This document shows, piece by piece, positions 17,012 through 26,624 of a stretch of DNA of 64,000 nucleotides (positions within the stretch are counted from its first letter, which is position 1; each line of letters begins with the position of its first letter). The stretch lies in NCBI GenBank assembly GCA_023701385.1, contig JAMPXC010000004.1, positions 44,026-108,025 on the forward strand. The letters run 5' to 3'. The position numbers and the translations under genes were made by a program. Under the pieces are notes generated by a model. It worked only from the letters and a program-made list of their open reading frames with translations. It searched no databases and was not told where the DNA came from. This stretch comes from Pseudobdellovibrio sp. (GTDB lineage Bacteria; Bdellovibrionota; Bdellovibrionia; Bdellovibrionales; Bdellovibrionaceae).

Positions 17012-17033
17012 TTTTCAGTTAACTTTCAGTGAT
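17012..17033 (+). promoter_or_regulatory. Two 11-bp TTTCA repeats upstream of the HMA-MauE gene
   Basis: TTTTCAGTTAA (17012-17022) and CTTTCAGTGAT (17023-17033) are adjacent 11-mers with the same TTTCA core as the array at 16037-16080, pointing toward the gene at 17116. TAAAAA begins at 17037, giving similar TTTCA-to--10 spacing. Confidence 0.4.
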
Positions 17034-17078
17034 GTGTAAAAACGGGGAAACTATGCACTGTTTATTTGCTTTAAAATG

Positions 17079-17109
17079 TTGTCACAAACGGTTTTTTGCG
17101 TCCTAGTAT
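17079..17109 (+). promoter_or_regulatory. Candidate promoter giving a leaderless mRNA for the HMA-MauE gene
   Basis: TTGTCA (17079-17084) and TAGTAT (17104-17109) are separated by 19 bp, a long spacer. The -10 box ends six bases before the ATG at 17116 and no Shine-Dalgarno sequence exists. Confidence 0.35.
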
Positions 17110-17115
17110 ACATAT

Positions 17116-17847
17116 ATGGCAATTCAAACTTATAAAATCAACGGTATGACTTGTAATTCCTGCGTGGAAAAGGTCACAACGCAATTAACACAAATTCCCG
17201 GAGTAGCTTCGGCGAAGGTCGATTTACAGTCTAAAACGGCAGATATTGATTCTGTTGAGCCGGTGTCGTTGTTGCAACTACGTATGGCTTTATCAGATTT
17301 ACCGAAATATTCGGCCGATTATTATGACGATGTTTCAACAAAGGAAGCTATGCCGACTGAGAAAAAATCGCTTCTTCAAACTTACAAACCGTTGATCGTC
17401 GTATTTACTTTTGTAGTTTTGGTCAGTCTTGCTTTTCAGCAAACGTTACCACATTTTTCGGACGAACTTTTCATGCGTCACATAATGGCGGGATTTTTTA
17501 TCGGTCTTTCATTTTTTAAATTTTTAGATTTACAAGCTTTTAGCACTGCTTTTTCGAAATACGATCCAGCGGCTAAGAACTTGCGCGGTTATGGAAAAGT
17601 GTATCCTTTTATTGAGATAGCCCTAGGATTAATGTTTGTGGCAGGTCTTGGTTTAAAAGCGGCTAATATTTTAACTATTCTTGTCTTAACCACGACCACA
17701 ATCGGGGTTATTAAGATGATCACATCAAAAAATCAGATCCAGTGTGCCTGCCTTGGGGCTGGATTTAACCTTCCGTTATCATGGGTCACAGTAGGTGAGA
17801 ATGCGGTCATGGTCTTAATGGCTATTTACAGCTTGTTTATTGGATAA
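17116..17847 (+). CDS. Heavy-metal-associated domain fused to a MauE-like membrane domain
   Basis: A 243-residue fusion. Residues 1-70 form an HMA (CopZ/Atx1-like) domain with the metal-binding MTCNSC motif (Cys13, Cys16). After a short linker there are four or so transmembrane helices (from about residue 92) resembling MauE/DoxX-type proteins, with a Cys pair in IQCACLG. MauE is linked to disulfide formation in methylamine dehydrogenase maturation, so a role in copper handling or thiol redox is possible. The start has no Shine-Dalgarno sequence. A small secreted-protein gene follows closely and probably has its own promoter inside this gene's end. Confidence 0.82.
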   Translation: MAIQTYKINGMTCNSCVEKVTTQLTQIPGVASAKVDLQSKTADIDSVEPVSLLQLRMALSDLPKYSADYYDDVSTKEAMPTEKKSLLQTYKPLIVVFTFVVLVSLAFQQTLPHFSDELFMRHIMAGFFIGLSFFKFLDLQAFSTAFSKYDPAAKNLRGYGKVYPFIEIALGLMFVAGLGLKAANILTILVLTTTTIGVIKMITSKNQIQCACLGAGFNLPLSWVTVGENAVMVLMAIYSLFIG

Positions 17848-17860
17848 AACGGCATACAAT
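17833..17860 (+). promoter_or_regulatory. Candidate promoter giving a leaderless mRNA for the gene at 17867
   Basis: TTGTTT (17833-17838) and TACAAT (17855-17860) are 16 bp apart; six T residues separate the -10 box from the ATG. No Shine-Dalgarno sequence is present. Confidence 0.45.
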
Positions 17861-17866
17861 TTTTTT

Positions 17867-18382
17867 ATGTCGTTTAAAAATCTATTATTAGCGTTCTTGG
17901 TGTTACTTCCTTTAAAAACTTTTGCTGCTGGATATACGCGTCTGGCGATTATGTACATGAGCGAAAGTTCAGGCCAAGGATCAACATCTGAGGCATCACG
18001 TACGTTAATTGATTTTGGTGCCGGAAAACTTTGGGGCAATGGATTTACTTTAGGTGGTATGTATGGTTCAGAAAAAAACGAATATTCTACTTATAGCAGA
18101 AATCGTACGGGCATCGGTCCAACAATCGGTTGGTTAAAAAGTAAGACTCAAGGTTTCTATATTTTAGGAACATACTTTATCAATCCAACAATGACGGGCG
18201 GCTTTAAAGGTAAAGGTCATCAAATTGATATGGGCTATCGTTTTATGTTAGATAAAGTTTCGATTGCTCCTCAATTAAGCCAAAAAAGCTTCTCTTATGA
18301 CGAGATGGACGGTGTGCCAATTTCTCCACCTTACGAAGAAAACCGTGTTGACCCGTATTTCGCTGTCTGGATTGATTTCTAA
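17867..18382 (+). CDS. Small secreted probable outer-membrane beta-barrel protein
   Basis: A 171-residue protein with a signal peptide (MSFKNLLLAF...TFA) and a mature part made of alternating polar/hydrophobic strands rich in Gly, Tyr and Phe, ending in VWIDF, which resembles the C-terminal aromatic signature of beta-barrel proteins. No family is recognised. A TTG upstream at 17840 would overlap the HMA-MauE gene and spoil the signal peptide; the ATG at 17867 is preferred. A TACAAT box six bases upstream suggests leaderless translation. Confidence 0.7.
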   Translation: MSFKNLLLAFLVLLPLKTFAAGYTRLAIMYMSESSGQGSTSEASRTLIDFGAGKLWGNGFTLGGMYGSEKNEYSTYSRNRTGIGPTIGWLKSKTQGFYILGTYFINPTMTGGFKGKGHQIDMGYRFMLDKVSIAPQLSQKSFSYDEMDGVPISPPYEENRVDPYFAVWIDF

Positions 18383-18460
18383 CAAACTCCGTCAATAAAT
18401 AATTTACTCTTTACCCAGCCTTTTTTGACAACTATTTTATAATTGTTAAAAGAGGGTGTT

Positions 18461-19738
18461 ATGGCTATTTCCGCGCTGCGCGCAGCTTTTACGTTATTAT
18501 TTTTATCTCTGCCTGTTTGGGCGGTGAATCTTGATCAAGCTGTTCAATCGACTTTAGAAAAAAATGCACTTGTTGGCCAAAGCCGTTCGCAAGTTCAACA
18601 AGCTGAAGAGGCCGTCGATCAGATTCGTGGAAATATTTTACCGAATCTTTCATTAAACGCGACTTACTTGCGCCAACCACGACTAAGTGATCCCGTGGCC
18701 GCTGGATTTTTTCCAGAAGAACAAATGACAACGAATCTAACTTTAACGCAGCCGATTTTTCGCGGGCTTCGCGAATTTTCAGCGCTTGATCGCCAGAAAG
18801 AATTACGTACAGCTCAAAAACAAACTCATTTAGTTCAAATGATGGATTTGTACCAACAAACAGCGCAAAGCTATTTAGCTGTGTTAGCATTAGAACAAGA
18901 TCTTCGTAATTTGCAAGCGCAACAAAAAATCTATAAAGAGCGTGTGCGTGATCTTCAAGGCCGTGCCCGTCGTGGGCAATCAAGCTCTGCTGAAGCTTTA
19001 CAGGCTCAATCCACAGCCGCAGCTCTTGATGCCGAATATCAGCTTCAAAGTTCAAGACTTCGTTCAGCTCGTGAAAACTTCGTACTGTTAACGGGGTTAC
19101 CAGCAGGCACTAAGTTAACTGATCTGCCAGAAAACGAAATTAACGGAAAAGTAAAACCACTTGAAGATTATTTATCACGTATTGAAAATCGCCCCGATTT
19201 AAAAGCCAGTAAATCAGTGGCTGAAGCGGCCGACGAAGACGTTTCAATTGCGAAAGGTGCTCATTGGCCAACCGTTGATCTTACTGGTAATTATTATTTT
19301 ACTCGCCCTGAAGGTTTTAGTGAAGATTTAGATTGGGATATTCAGATTCGCGCAACTCTTCCCTTATTTGAAGGGGGAGTAGCACAATCTAAAGTTCGTA
19401 TGGCGGTGCTTCAGCGTTCAGAAAAAGATTTAGCGATGACTCAAGCCCGTCGTAAAGCTGAAGCTGAAATCAGATCATTGCACGATGCACTTCGCACGCG
19501 CGTTGATCAGTTAAAAGCTTTAAAGCTAGCTTCTGATTTGGCCGAAAAAAATTATAAACTTCTTCAGCGTGACTCACGTCGTGGATTAGCGCGAAGCCTT
19601 GATGTGCAATTAGGTTTAACTGAGTACCGATTAGCGAAAAGAAATTACGATCAAGCCCGTTATCAAGCGCGCTTAGATCACATTCGTTTAGATTTAGCTT
19701 CGGCACAAATTCCAGCGGTCTTAAATAAGGAAATGTAG
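18461..19738 (+). CDS. TolC-family outer-membrane efflux protein
   Basis: A 425-residue outer-membrane factor. A signal peptide (MAISALRAAF...VWA) precedes two TolC-type repeats: NLDQAVQSTLEKN and PNLSLNATYL in the first, long coiled-coil helices around residues 120-200, and ENRPDLKASK and WPTVDLTGNYYF in the second. It forms the trimeric exit duct of tripartite pumps. AGAGGG precedes the ATG at 18461; the in-frame TTG at 18443 is less likely. The RND permease gene follows 2 bp later. No periplasmic adaptor gene is in this operon. Confidence 0.92.
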   Translation: MAISALRAAFTLLFLSLPVWAVNLDQAVQSTLEKNALVGQSRSQVQQAEEAVDQIRGNILPNLSLNATYLRQPRLSDPVAAGFFPEEQMTTNLTLTQPIFRGLREFSALDRQKELRTAQKQTHLVQMMDLYQQTAQSYLAVLALEQDLRNLQAQQKIYKERVRDLQGRARRGQSSSAEALQAQSTAAALDAEYQLQSSRLRSARENFVLLTGLPAGTKLTDLPENEINGKVKPLEDYLSRIENRPDLKASKSVAEAADEDVSIAKGAHWPTVDLTGNYYFTRPEGFSEDLDWDIQIRATLPLFEGGVAQSKVRMAVLQRSEKDLAMTQARRKAEAEIRSLHDALRTRVDQLKALKLASDLAEKNYKLLQRDSRRGLARSLDVQLGLTEYRLAKRNYDQARYQARLDHIRLDLASAQIPAVLNKEM

Positions 19739-19740
19739 AA

Positions 19741-22700
19741 ATGACTCTTTCAGATTTATCAATTCGTAGACCGGTATTTGCGTGGATGTTGATGTTTGGT
19801 TTGATCGTGTTCGGTGCGATCAGCTTTACGCGCATGGGTGTGAGCGACATGCCCGATGTGGAATTTCCGATTATTGCCTTAACGGCCAGATATGAAGGTG
19901 CAGCTCCGGAAGTTATCGAAGCTGACGTTGTCGATCCACTTGAAGACGTCTTGATCAGTATTCAAGGTATTAAAAATATCACTTCAAAATCACGCGTAGG
20001 TGTTGCTGAAATCACTTTAGAATTTGATTTAAGCCGCGATATCGATGCCGCCTTTCAAGATGTGCAGGCTAAAATTTCACAAGCCCAAGAAATGCTACCT
20101 ACGGGCATGGAACCGATTACGGCTATGAAAATCGCGATTTCAGAATTTCCGATCATGTGGATTTCTGTGACCAGCGATAAAATGAAATTAAATGATCTGA
20201 TGGTCTTTGTTAAAAATGACATTCGTGATCGTTTAACGACAGTGCCTGGTGTGGGAAATTTATGGATGCCCGGTTATTTAGAACCCAACTTACGTGTTTG
20301 GGTGAATAACGATGCCTTACAACAATATGCTCTTTCAGTTTCAGATGTTGTTTATAATATTCAAAACGAACATCGTGAGCCACCTTCAGGTCGTAGTGAA
20401 TTTGATAAAAAAGAATACAGCTTACGTACTTTAGGTGAAGAAAAAACGGTTAAAGGTTTTTCTGACTTACTTTTAAATTCTCGTGGTGGTGGGCCGAACT
20501 ATAATCCGGTGCCATTAAGCCGTGTGGCTAAAATTGAAGAAGGCACAGTTGATGTTTTACAATTTGCCCGTACTAACGGATCACCGGCGGTAGGTCTTGG
20601 AGTTGTTAAACAACGCGGAGCCAATGCTGTGTCAGTGGCTAAGGCGGTTAAAGCGCGTATTGATGAAATTCAAAAAACTTTACCTGAAGGTGCACGGATA
20701 CGCATAAACTTCGATGGTACAAAATTCGTTGAAGAGTCGGTGGCCGAGTTAGTTTTAACTTTAGTTTTAGCAGCCCTTTTAACGTCGCTGGTCTGCTGGA
20801 TCTTTATCGGTTCATGGTCTTCAACGATTAATGTACTTTTAGCGATTCCAACATCAGTGCTTGGAAGTTTTATTATTCTTTCGTTTGCAAATTTCACGTT
20901 AAATATTTTCACACTTTTAGGTCTAAGTTTAGCGATCGGTATTGTCGTCGATGATGCGATCATGGTTTTAGAGAATATTATTCGTCACCGCGAAAAAGGC
21001 ATGAAGCGCCGAGAAGCGGCCTTATTCGGGGCGCGTGAAATCACTTTCGCTGCCGTGGCTGCGTCAGTCTCACTCGTGGCTATCTTTTTACCGATTGCTT
21101 TTATGGAAGGTATTATCGGTCGATTCTTGTTTGAATTTGGCGTAACCTTAAGTGCGGCGGTCATGATTTCTTTACTTGAAGCTTTAACATTAACACCGAT
21201 GCGTGCTTCGCAGTTTAAAGGAAGCATTGAGCGTACTTCTAAATTCGGAATGTTCTTTGAATCAAGTGTTGTGCGCCTTCGTGGATTTTATACACGCACT
21301 CTAGATTACACTTTAAATCACCGTTGGAAGGTGATTATTGGATCTTTACTTTTCTTTATCTTAAGTTTTGGTTCAGCGGGCTTATTAAAAGGTGAATTCC
21401 AACCGCCACAAGATCAAAGCATGTTAATGATTCAAATGACCAATCCTCCGGGGTCGGCCATTACTTTAACAGATGAGCGAGTAAAGATTGTCGAAAAATT
21501 CTTACATGAACGCTCTGAAGTAAATTCGTTCTTCGTTGCGGCCGGTGGTTTTACGGGTGGTGAAACAAATGCCGCGATGATTTTCGTAGAGCTCAAACCA
21601 AAAGGGCAGCGAGGTAAAGACGCGGCTAAAAATAAAGAGTTAAGCCAACAAGAAATGATCGATGTTGTGCGTGAATACTTAAATAAAACAATTCCTGAAG
21701 CCAAACCTCAGGTGCAGGATCCATCGACACAAGGTTTTGGCGGTGGCGGTGGCAGTGGCAGTGGTTACCCGGTTGAGTTTACAATTCAAGGACCAGAGTG
21801 GTCTGAACTTGGAAAAATGGCCGAACAAATTCAAAAAGAAGTGACTGATAAAAAAATCATGTCGGATGTGAACTCGGATTTATTAACGGGGGCTCCTGAA
21901 CTTCATATTATACCGAATCGGCAGAAGGCCGCTGGTCGTGGTGTGGCTGTAACTGAAATTGGAGCTGTAGTGAATACTGCTTTAGGTGGTGCAATTGCAG
22001 GTTCTTATGAAAAAGAAGGACATCGTTACGATATCAGAGTAAAGCTCACAGAAGATGGAAAATCTCCGAAAGAACGTATTTTGTCTTTAAATGTACGAAA
22101 TAATCGTGGTGAGTTAGTTCCACTTTCATCAGTAGTAGATATCAAAGAATCGACAGTGGCCTCTTCAATTTCCAGAAAAAATCGTTCACGGGCGATTTCT
22201 ATTTTCGGAAATCCAGGCCCTGGCTTAAGTCAGCAAGAAAGTACGGCGAAGGCTGAAGCTATTGCTGAAGCAGTTTTAAAAGAAGGTTACACATTTAAAC
22301 TGAGTGGGTCGGCTGAAGAATTCATGCAAAGTTTTATCAGCTTACTTGTCGCTTTAGTGTTGGGTTTTGTTGTGGCGTACATGATCTTAGCTTCGCAGTT
22401 TAATAGTTTTATTGATCCGTTCACGGTCTTTGTGGCGTTGCCATTTAGTTTCTCGGGCGCTTTCTTGGGATTATTAATTGGTCAACAGTCGATTAATCTA
22501 TTTAGTATGATCGGTTTAATTCTTCTTATGGGTATCGTAAAAAAGAACTCGATCTTACTTGTGGATTTTACCAATCAGGTGCGTGATGAAGGTCAAACTG
22601 ATATTAAAGCCGCGCTATTAGAAGCGTGTCCGAACCGTTTACGTCCGATTTTAATGACTTCGATTGCAACAATTGCGGGTGCACTTCCTGCAGCTTTAAG

Positions 22701-22863
22701 TTTTGGGCCGGGTGCTGAAGCCCGCCAACCTATGGCAATTGCGGTGATCGGTGGGGTATTGGTTTCGACGTTACTTACGCTATATGTGGTACCAAGTGTT
22801 TACAGTGTGCTAGCGCGTTTTGATCGCCGCACTCGTCATAGTGATGTAGATTCGGTCGACTAA
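19741..22863 (+). CDS. RND-family efflux permease (AcrB-like)
   Basis: A 1040-residue inner-membrane transporter of normal AcrB length. It starts LSIRRPVFAWML and carries the transmembrane-4 proton relay GIVVDDAIMVLEN and the transmembrane-10 lysine in GIVKKNSILLVDF. The two halves repeat the usual layout of a periplasmic loop followed by six helices. A Gly/Ser-rich stretch lies near residue 665. It should export drugs or lipophilic compounds by proton exchange. It directly follows the tolC-like gene and directly precedes the MDR oxidoreductase (ATG abuts the stop). The adaptor is missing from the locus. Confidence 0.95.
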   Translation: MTLSDLSIRRPVFAWMLMFGLIVFGAISFTRMGVSDMPDVEFPIIALTARYEGAAPEVIEADVVDPLEDVLISIQGIKNITSKSRVGVAEITLEFDLSRDIDAAFQDVQAKISQAQEMLPTGMEPITAMKIAISEFPIMWISVTSDKMKLNDLMVFVKNDIRDRLTTVPGVGNLWMPGYLEPNLRVWVNNDALQQYALSVSDVVYNIQNEHREPPSGRSEFDKKEYSLRTLGEEKTVKGFSDLLLNSRGGGPNYNPVPLSRVAKIEEGTVDVLQFARTNGSPAVGLGVVKQRGANAVSVAKAVKARIDEIQKTLPEGARIRINFDGTKFVEESVAELVLTLVLAALLTSLVCWIFIGSWSSTINVLLAIPTSVLGSFIILSFANFTLNIFTLLGLSLAIGIVVDDAIMVLENIIRHREKGMKRREAALFGAREITFAAVAASVSLVAIFLPIAFMEGIIGRFLFEFGVTLSAAVMISLLEALTLTPMRASQFKGSIERTSKFGMFFESSVVRLRGFYTRTLDYTLNHRWKVIIGSLLFFILSFGSAGLLKGEFQPPQDQSMLMIQMTNPPGSAITLTDERVKIVEKFLHERSEVNSFFVAAGGFTGGETNAAMIFVELKPKGQRGKDAAKNKELSQQEMIDVVREYLNKTIPEAKPQVQDPSTQGFGGGGGSGSGYPVEFTIQGPEWSELGKMAEQIQKEVTDKKIMSDVNSDLLTGAPELHIIPNRQKAAGRGVAVTEIGAVVNTALGGAIAGSYEKEGHRYDIRVKLTEDGKSPKERILSLNVRNNRGELVPLSSVVDIKESTVASSISRKNRSRAISIFGNPGPGLSQQESTAKAEAIAEAVLKEGYTFKLSGSAEEFMQSFISLLVALVLGFVVAYMILASQFNSFIDPFTVFVALPFSFSGAFLGLLIGQQSINLFSMIGLILLMGIVKKNSILLVDFTNQVRDEGQTDIKAALLEACPNRLRPILMTSIATIAGALPAALSFGPGAEARQPMAIAVIGGVLVSTLLTLYVVPSVYSVLARFDRRTRHSDVDSVD

Positions 22864-23904
22864 ATGAAGAAGGTCGTTATTGAAAGCCCTGGGGGCTACG
22901 AAAAACTTAAAATTCGGGATTTTCCTGAACTAACTTTTAAAAATGATACAATTATTGTGAATGTTAGGGCGATTGGCATTAACTATGCCGATTGTTTAGT
23001 GCGTTTTGGCGTTTATGAGTCGGCTAAAAAATATGTCGGTTGGCCGATTACGCCGGGCTTTGAATTTTCAGGCGTTGTTAAATCTGTGGGGTCGCAAACA
23101 TCGCGTTTTAAAGTGGGTGATGAAGTTGTTGGTATTACGTTATTTAATGCTTACGCAACAGAAGTCGAAGTTAAAGAATCACAACTGTTTCATTTACCGC
23201 ATGGTTTTTCATTAATTGAAGCGGCCGGTTTTCCGACAGTATTTTTTACGGCGTATCATGCGCTTTTTCAGTTAGTTAAAATCTATCCAAAGTCACATTT
23301 GCTCATTCACTCAGCTGCAGGCGGCGTGGGTTCGGCTTTGGTGCAATTAGCAAAAGCTTTTAATTTTACCGTAACAGGTGTTGTGGGATCATCCCATAAA
23401 GTGGACGAAGTCAAAGCCTTGGGGGCTGATTATGTAATTGATAAATCAACGCAGGATCTTTGGGGCGAAGCTAAAAAAAATGCAGTCGATGGATTTGACG
23501 CCATCTTTGATGCTAACGGGTACACAACTCTTAAAGACGGGTATAAACATTTACGTCCTGTGGGAAAATTAATTTCTTATGGCGCACATTCGTTACTTCC
23601 ACGCGGTGGAGGGTCAGGAAGAGTGAATTATTTAAAAGCGGCGATTGGTTTAATTAAAAGTCCGCGTTTTAATCCGCTGCAGTTAATCACCGATAACAAA
23701 TCAGTCGTTGGCTTTAATTTATCTTTTCTTTTTGCAAGGCAAGATCTCGCAACCGAAGCCATGACTGATCTTATGCGCTTAGCTTTAGAGCGAAAAATTA
23801 AACCTTTGAAGACGACAACCTATAAGCTGGAAGATGTGGGCTTAGCTCATCAAGCCCTTGAGTCAGGTAAAACCGTAGGAAAAATTGTTTTAGTTGTGAA
23901 CTGA
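22864..23904 (+). CDS. Quinone-oxidoreductase-like MDR family protein
   Basis: A 346-residue medium-chain dehydrogenase/reductase. It has the GroES-like N-terminal domain (NYADCLVRFGVY, PGFEFSGVV) and the NADPH-binding AAGGVGSALVQLAKA near residue 148. The cysteine set for structural zinc is not visible, placing it with zinc-free quinone oxidoreductase/VAT1-type enzymes that reduce quinones or activated alkenes. Its ATG abuts the stop codon of the RND gene, so translation is probably coupled. It might detoxify an efflux substrate; this is inference. Confidence 0.88.
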   Translation: MKKVVIESPGGYEKLKIRDFPELTFKNDTIIVNVRAIGINYADCLVRFGVYESAKKYVGWPITPGFEFSGVVKSVGSQTSRFKVGDEVVGITLFNAYATEVEVKESQLFHLPHGFSLIEAAGFPTVFFTAYHALFQLVKIYPKSHLLIHSAAGGVGSALVQLAKAFNFTVTGVVGSSHKVDEVKALGADYVIDKSTQDLWGEAKKNAVDGFDAIFDANGYTTLKDGYKHLRPVGKLISYGAHSLLPRGGGSGRVNYLKAAIGLIKSPRFNPLQLITDNKSVVGFNLSFLFARQDLATEAMTDLMRLALERKIKPLKTTTYKLEDVGLAHQALESGKTVGKIVLVVN

Positions 23905-24031
23905 AATAAACGATCTGGTGTTCGCATTTATTGTCACAGTCGAGAAATAATAGGCTTATTTTAGTTCTAATAAGATAATAGCGAAGAGCTGTCGTAGTCG
24001 GGCTGGCGTTGGCTTTGCTCTATCGAATTGT

Positions 24032-25069
24032 ATGAATAGAATCCTTTGTCTCATTTTGATATTCTTTGTAACTGGGCTAGCTCACGCTCAACATCAGTTA
24101 CAGGTGTCTCTAAGCTCCGGAGAGGGGCTACGTTGTCAGCAAGAAACAAAGTCTGAGTTCTGGGCCTGTAACGGAAATCGTTTGCTCTTTGTTGGCGAAA
24201 CGGTCGTAGGCCAGGTGCCTACGCTTCATCATTTAGAAAACTTAGATGTGAAAGTGCCAGCCCGTATTTTTGATCTTAGCGTGAACAAAGAACTTTATGT
24301 AAATCCTCAAAATTTTCAGTATCAGCAGTTAAGCGCAACTGCTGCAGCGTCATATTATCGAAAGCATAACTTGATGATGTCATTTGAACCTCGTTTGCGA
24401 GCTTGTGCTTTAGCTGAATGTCAGAAGTTAAAAAAAGTCTTATGGCCGCTTCTTTATCACAAAGGTCAGATTGATTCAGAAAGTGCACTGGATCTAGATA
24501 CTCAATTACTTGAGCAAGTAAGTCAGCTATCGCCATCAGTAAAATTATCTAAAACATTAGCTCAAATGGTGTCAGCTTTCGAAGCCGTTAAAACTGATTC
24601 TTCTTTACGTTACGATTATTTAAAAGACGGTTGTTTTGCGAGGTCTGAAATTGTAGCCGCTCAATTGAGCGCGCAAGGTTTTGCAGTTTATAAAATTTGG
24701 CTTCATGGTTTTTCATTATGGGGTTACCGTTTAGATAAACCGAATGATTTTTTCGGTTGGCGCTATCATGTAGCTCCAGTAGTGAAGCTGGACGGTAAAC
24801 TTTGGGTTTTTGATCCGGGATTATTTCAAGGCCCAGTTGTCGCTCACCAGTGGGTGAATGAAGTTTTTGGTCCTAATCAAAAAGCGGTAGTGACTAATAA
24901 ATTTTCTGAAGAGGAGTTCGCAGTTAAAGCACAAGTGGCTGTGTCGGTATCCGCTTGGCAAATGTATCCACAATACGTAAGTACGCCTCATACACAACTT
25001 ATCACGGATAAAGAAACATCAGCGAACATCGAAGATGCCCGCATGATTTTAGAAGAGCTCGGTTTATAA
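24032..25069 (+). CDS. Secreted protein-glutaminase-like deamidase
   Basis: A 345-residue protein with a signal peptide ([10 protein letters not shown]...AHA) and a C-terminal half like the protein-glutaminase family. The catalytic triad of the Chryseobacterium enzyme appears in order: Cys201 in KDGCFARSE, His246 in WRYHVAPVV and Asp261 in VFDPGLF. Such enzymes deamidate protein glutamine side chains using a papain/transglutaminase-like fold. The first about 180 residues may be a propeptide or a substrate-binding region. It is monocistronic and converges with the AidB-like gene with a six-base overlap. As a secreted enzyme it could modify host, prey or self-envelope proteins. Confidence 0.75.
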   Translation: MNRILCLILIFFVTGLAHAQHQLQVSLSSGEGLRCQQETKSEFWACNGNRLLFVGETVVGQVPTLHHLENLDVKVPARIFDLSVNKELYVNPQNFQYQQLSATAAASYYRKHNLMMSFEPRLRACALAECQKLKKVLWPLLYHKGQIDSESALDLDTQLLEQVSQLSPSVKLSKTLAQMVSAFEAVKTDSSLRYDYLKDGCFARSEIVAAQLSAQGFAVYKIWLHGFSLWGYRLDKPNDFFGWRYHVAPVVKLDGKLWVFDPGLFQGPVVAHQWVNEVFGPNQKAVVTNKFSEEEFAVKAQVAVSVSAWQMYPQYVSTPHTQLITDKETSANIEDARMILEELGL

Positions 25070-26530
25070 AACCTCAGCCACCATTTCTGCCACTAAAAAA
25101 ACTAAATCACGAGCGTTAGCTGTGTCTTTCCATTTAGGATCCATAAGCTGGCCCACTTTAGTTGAACCTTTTTTCATTAAAAATTCACCAAGAGCTGCTA
25201 CGCCATCTTCTTTTTCGCAAACACGGATAAAATCCATGGCTAAAACGTTGGTTGTGCCTTCCCAGATAGAAAACACCTGAGCGTCACGAAGTAAGCGCGG
25301 AAGACCCGTGTCTTCAATATAGCCTGCGCCACCAAATGATTCTAAAACTTCGCTTGATATTAAAATTGATTTTTTAGCTGTATAAAGTTTTAGAATCGGG
25401 GTTAAAGCGCGTAATAATTTTTTATCAAGTTCGCTGGCTGCGCCACATTCTTCTTTACCTAAAAGCCCAACGACAAAGAATGTTAAATCAAAACATTTTT
25501 TAAATTCATCTTCTAAACGCTGTAACGTTACACGGTGAAGCGGATGATTGATAATCACATCACCAAAGGCCACACGTTTTTTAGCATAATCCCACGCTAA
25601 ATCCAAAGCTCGGCGCGAATGTCCTAAAGCGCAGATGGAATTGTAAATACGCGTAATATTTAAAACACTCGCAATTTTTTTAACTCCATCACCTTCGCCG
25701 GCAATTAAGCGGGCCGGGGTTTCATGTAATGTTAATTCTGCCGTCGGAAGAGCTTTAGTGCCTAATTTATCTTTAAGTCTGTGAACTTCGATATTGTTTA
25801 AATGATTATTCTGATCACGAAGCTCAACGTAAAATAACGATAAACCTTTATTGCCATGCGGAGCTCCTTCTGGGCGGGCTAAGGTTAATGTCATTTGTGA
25901 TGTTGTGGCTGAGGTAAACCATTTCGTTCCAGATAAAGCATAATTTTTATCGTTAATTTTTTTAGCGGTCGTACTTGTATGGCTGACATCCGATCCGCCA
26001 GTACGCTCTGTCATCCATTGGCCCGAAGTCCAAAAAGTTTTCGGGTCACGAGAAATTAAATTTTTAAAAGCTTTTTCTTTTAAATCGCTATCGCCATAAA
26101 TCTCTAAAGCGCGAGCCGCTCCATCAGTCATAGCTAATGGACAAGAGTAAAAAGCACTCGACGGAGAGTAAAGATACAATAAAGCCATTTGATAAAAGCG
26201 AGAGAATTCTTTTTGCTTGCGCTCAAACGCGGTAGCGACAATTCCTTCAGTCGCGGCAGCTTTTTCTAAATTTTTCCAGCCTTCAGAAGTTTCGATCACA
26301 TCAATGCGTTTACCCCAAGCAGAAAAAGGCACATGCCTTGGCGGATGAGTTTCAGCATCGGCAGCCCAGTTAAGCCAGGTGCTGCTGGCTAATTGTCCCA
26401 CGTGAGTTAGATGTTCAAAGATGGACTTGTGAAAATCTTTAGGAACATTTTTTTCAAGAAAAGGTTTTAAGTAAGTGTCAGAGGTAAATGTATTCGAAAG
26501 CTCAGGGCCGTTTTGATAAAAATCTCTCAT
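25064..26530 (-). CDS. AidB-like acyl-CoA dehydrogenase
   Basis: A 488-residue FAD-dependent acyl-CoA dehydrogenase. Residues about 165-175 carry [16 protein letters not shown], characteristic of the AidB branch, followed by [15 protein letters not shown]. The C-terminal helical domain has the conserved [21 protein letters not shown] and [10 protein letters not shown]. AidB is linked to the adaptive response to alkylation damage, but many relatives act on acyl-CoA. The AidB C-terminal DNA-binding tail looks short here. No alkylation-repair genes are adjacent. Confidence 0.88.
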   Translation of the reverse strand: MRDFYQNGPELSNTFTSDTYLKPFLEKNVPKDFHKSIFEHLTHVGQLASSTWLNWAADAETHPPRHVPFSAWGKRIDVIETSEGWKNLEKAAATEGIVATAFERKQKEFSRFYQMALLYLYSPSSAFYSCPLAMTDGAARALEIYGDSDLKEKAFKNLISRDPKTFWTSGQWMTERTGGSDVSHTSTTAKKINDKNYALSGTKWFTSATTSQMTLTLARPEGAPHGNKGLSLFYVELRDQNNHLNNIEVHRLKDKLGTKALPTAELTLHETPARLIAGEGDGVKKIASVLNITRIYNSICALGHSRRALDLAWDYAKKRVAFGDVIINHPLHRVTLQRLEDEFKKCFDLTFFVVGLLGKEECGAASELDKKLLRALTPILKLYTAKKSILISSEVLESFGGAGYIEDTGLPRLLRDAQVFSIWEGTTNVLAMDFIRVCEKEDGVAALGEFLMKKGSTKVGQLMDPKWKDTANARDLVFLVAEMVAEVL

Positions 26531-26624
26531 AGTATTAGGGGGCCTGCTAAAACGATTTTAGTCAAGTCCTGATGGTTTTAACGCGCAAACTTGCCAAGAG
26601 GCAAAACGACCTCAATATTAGAGC

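Noticed and set aside
20670..21704. Several 80-97 codon minus-strand frames inside the RND gene
   Set aside because: They are antisense to conserved transporter helices and lack ribosome-binding sites.
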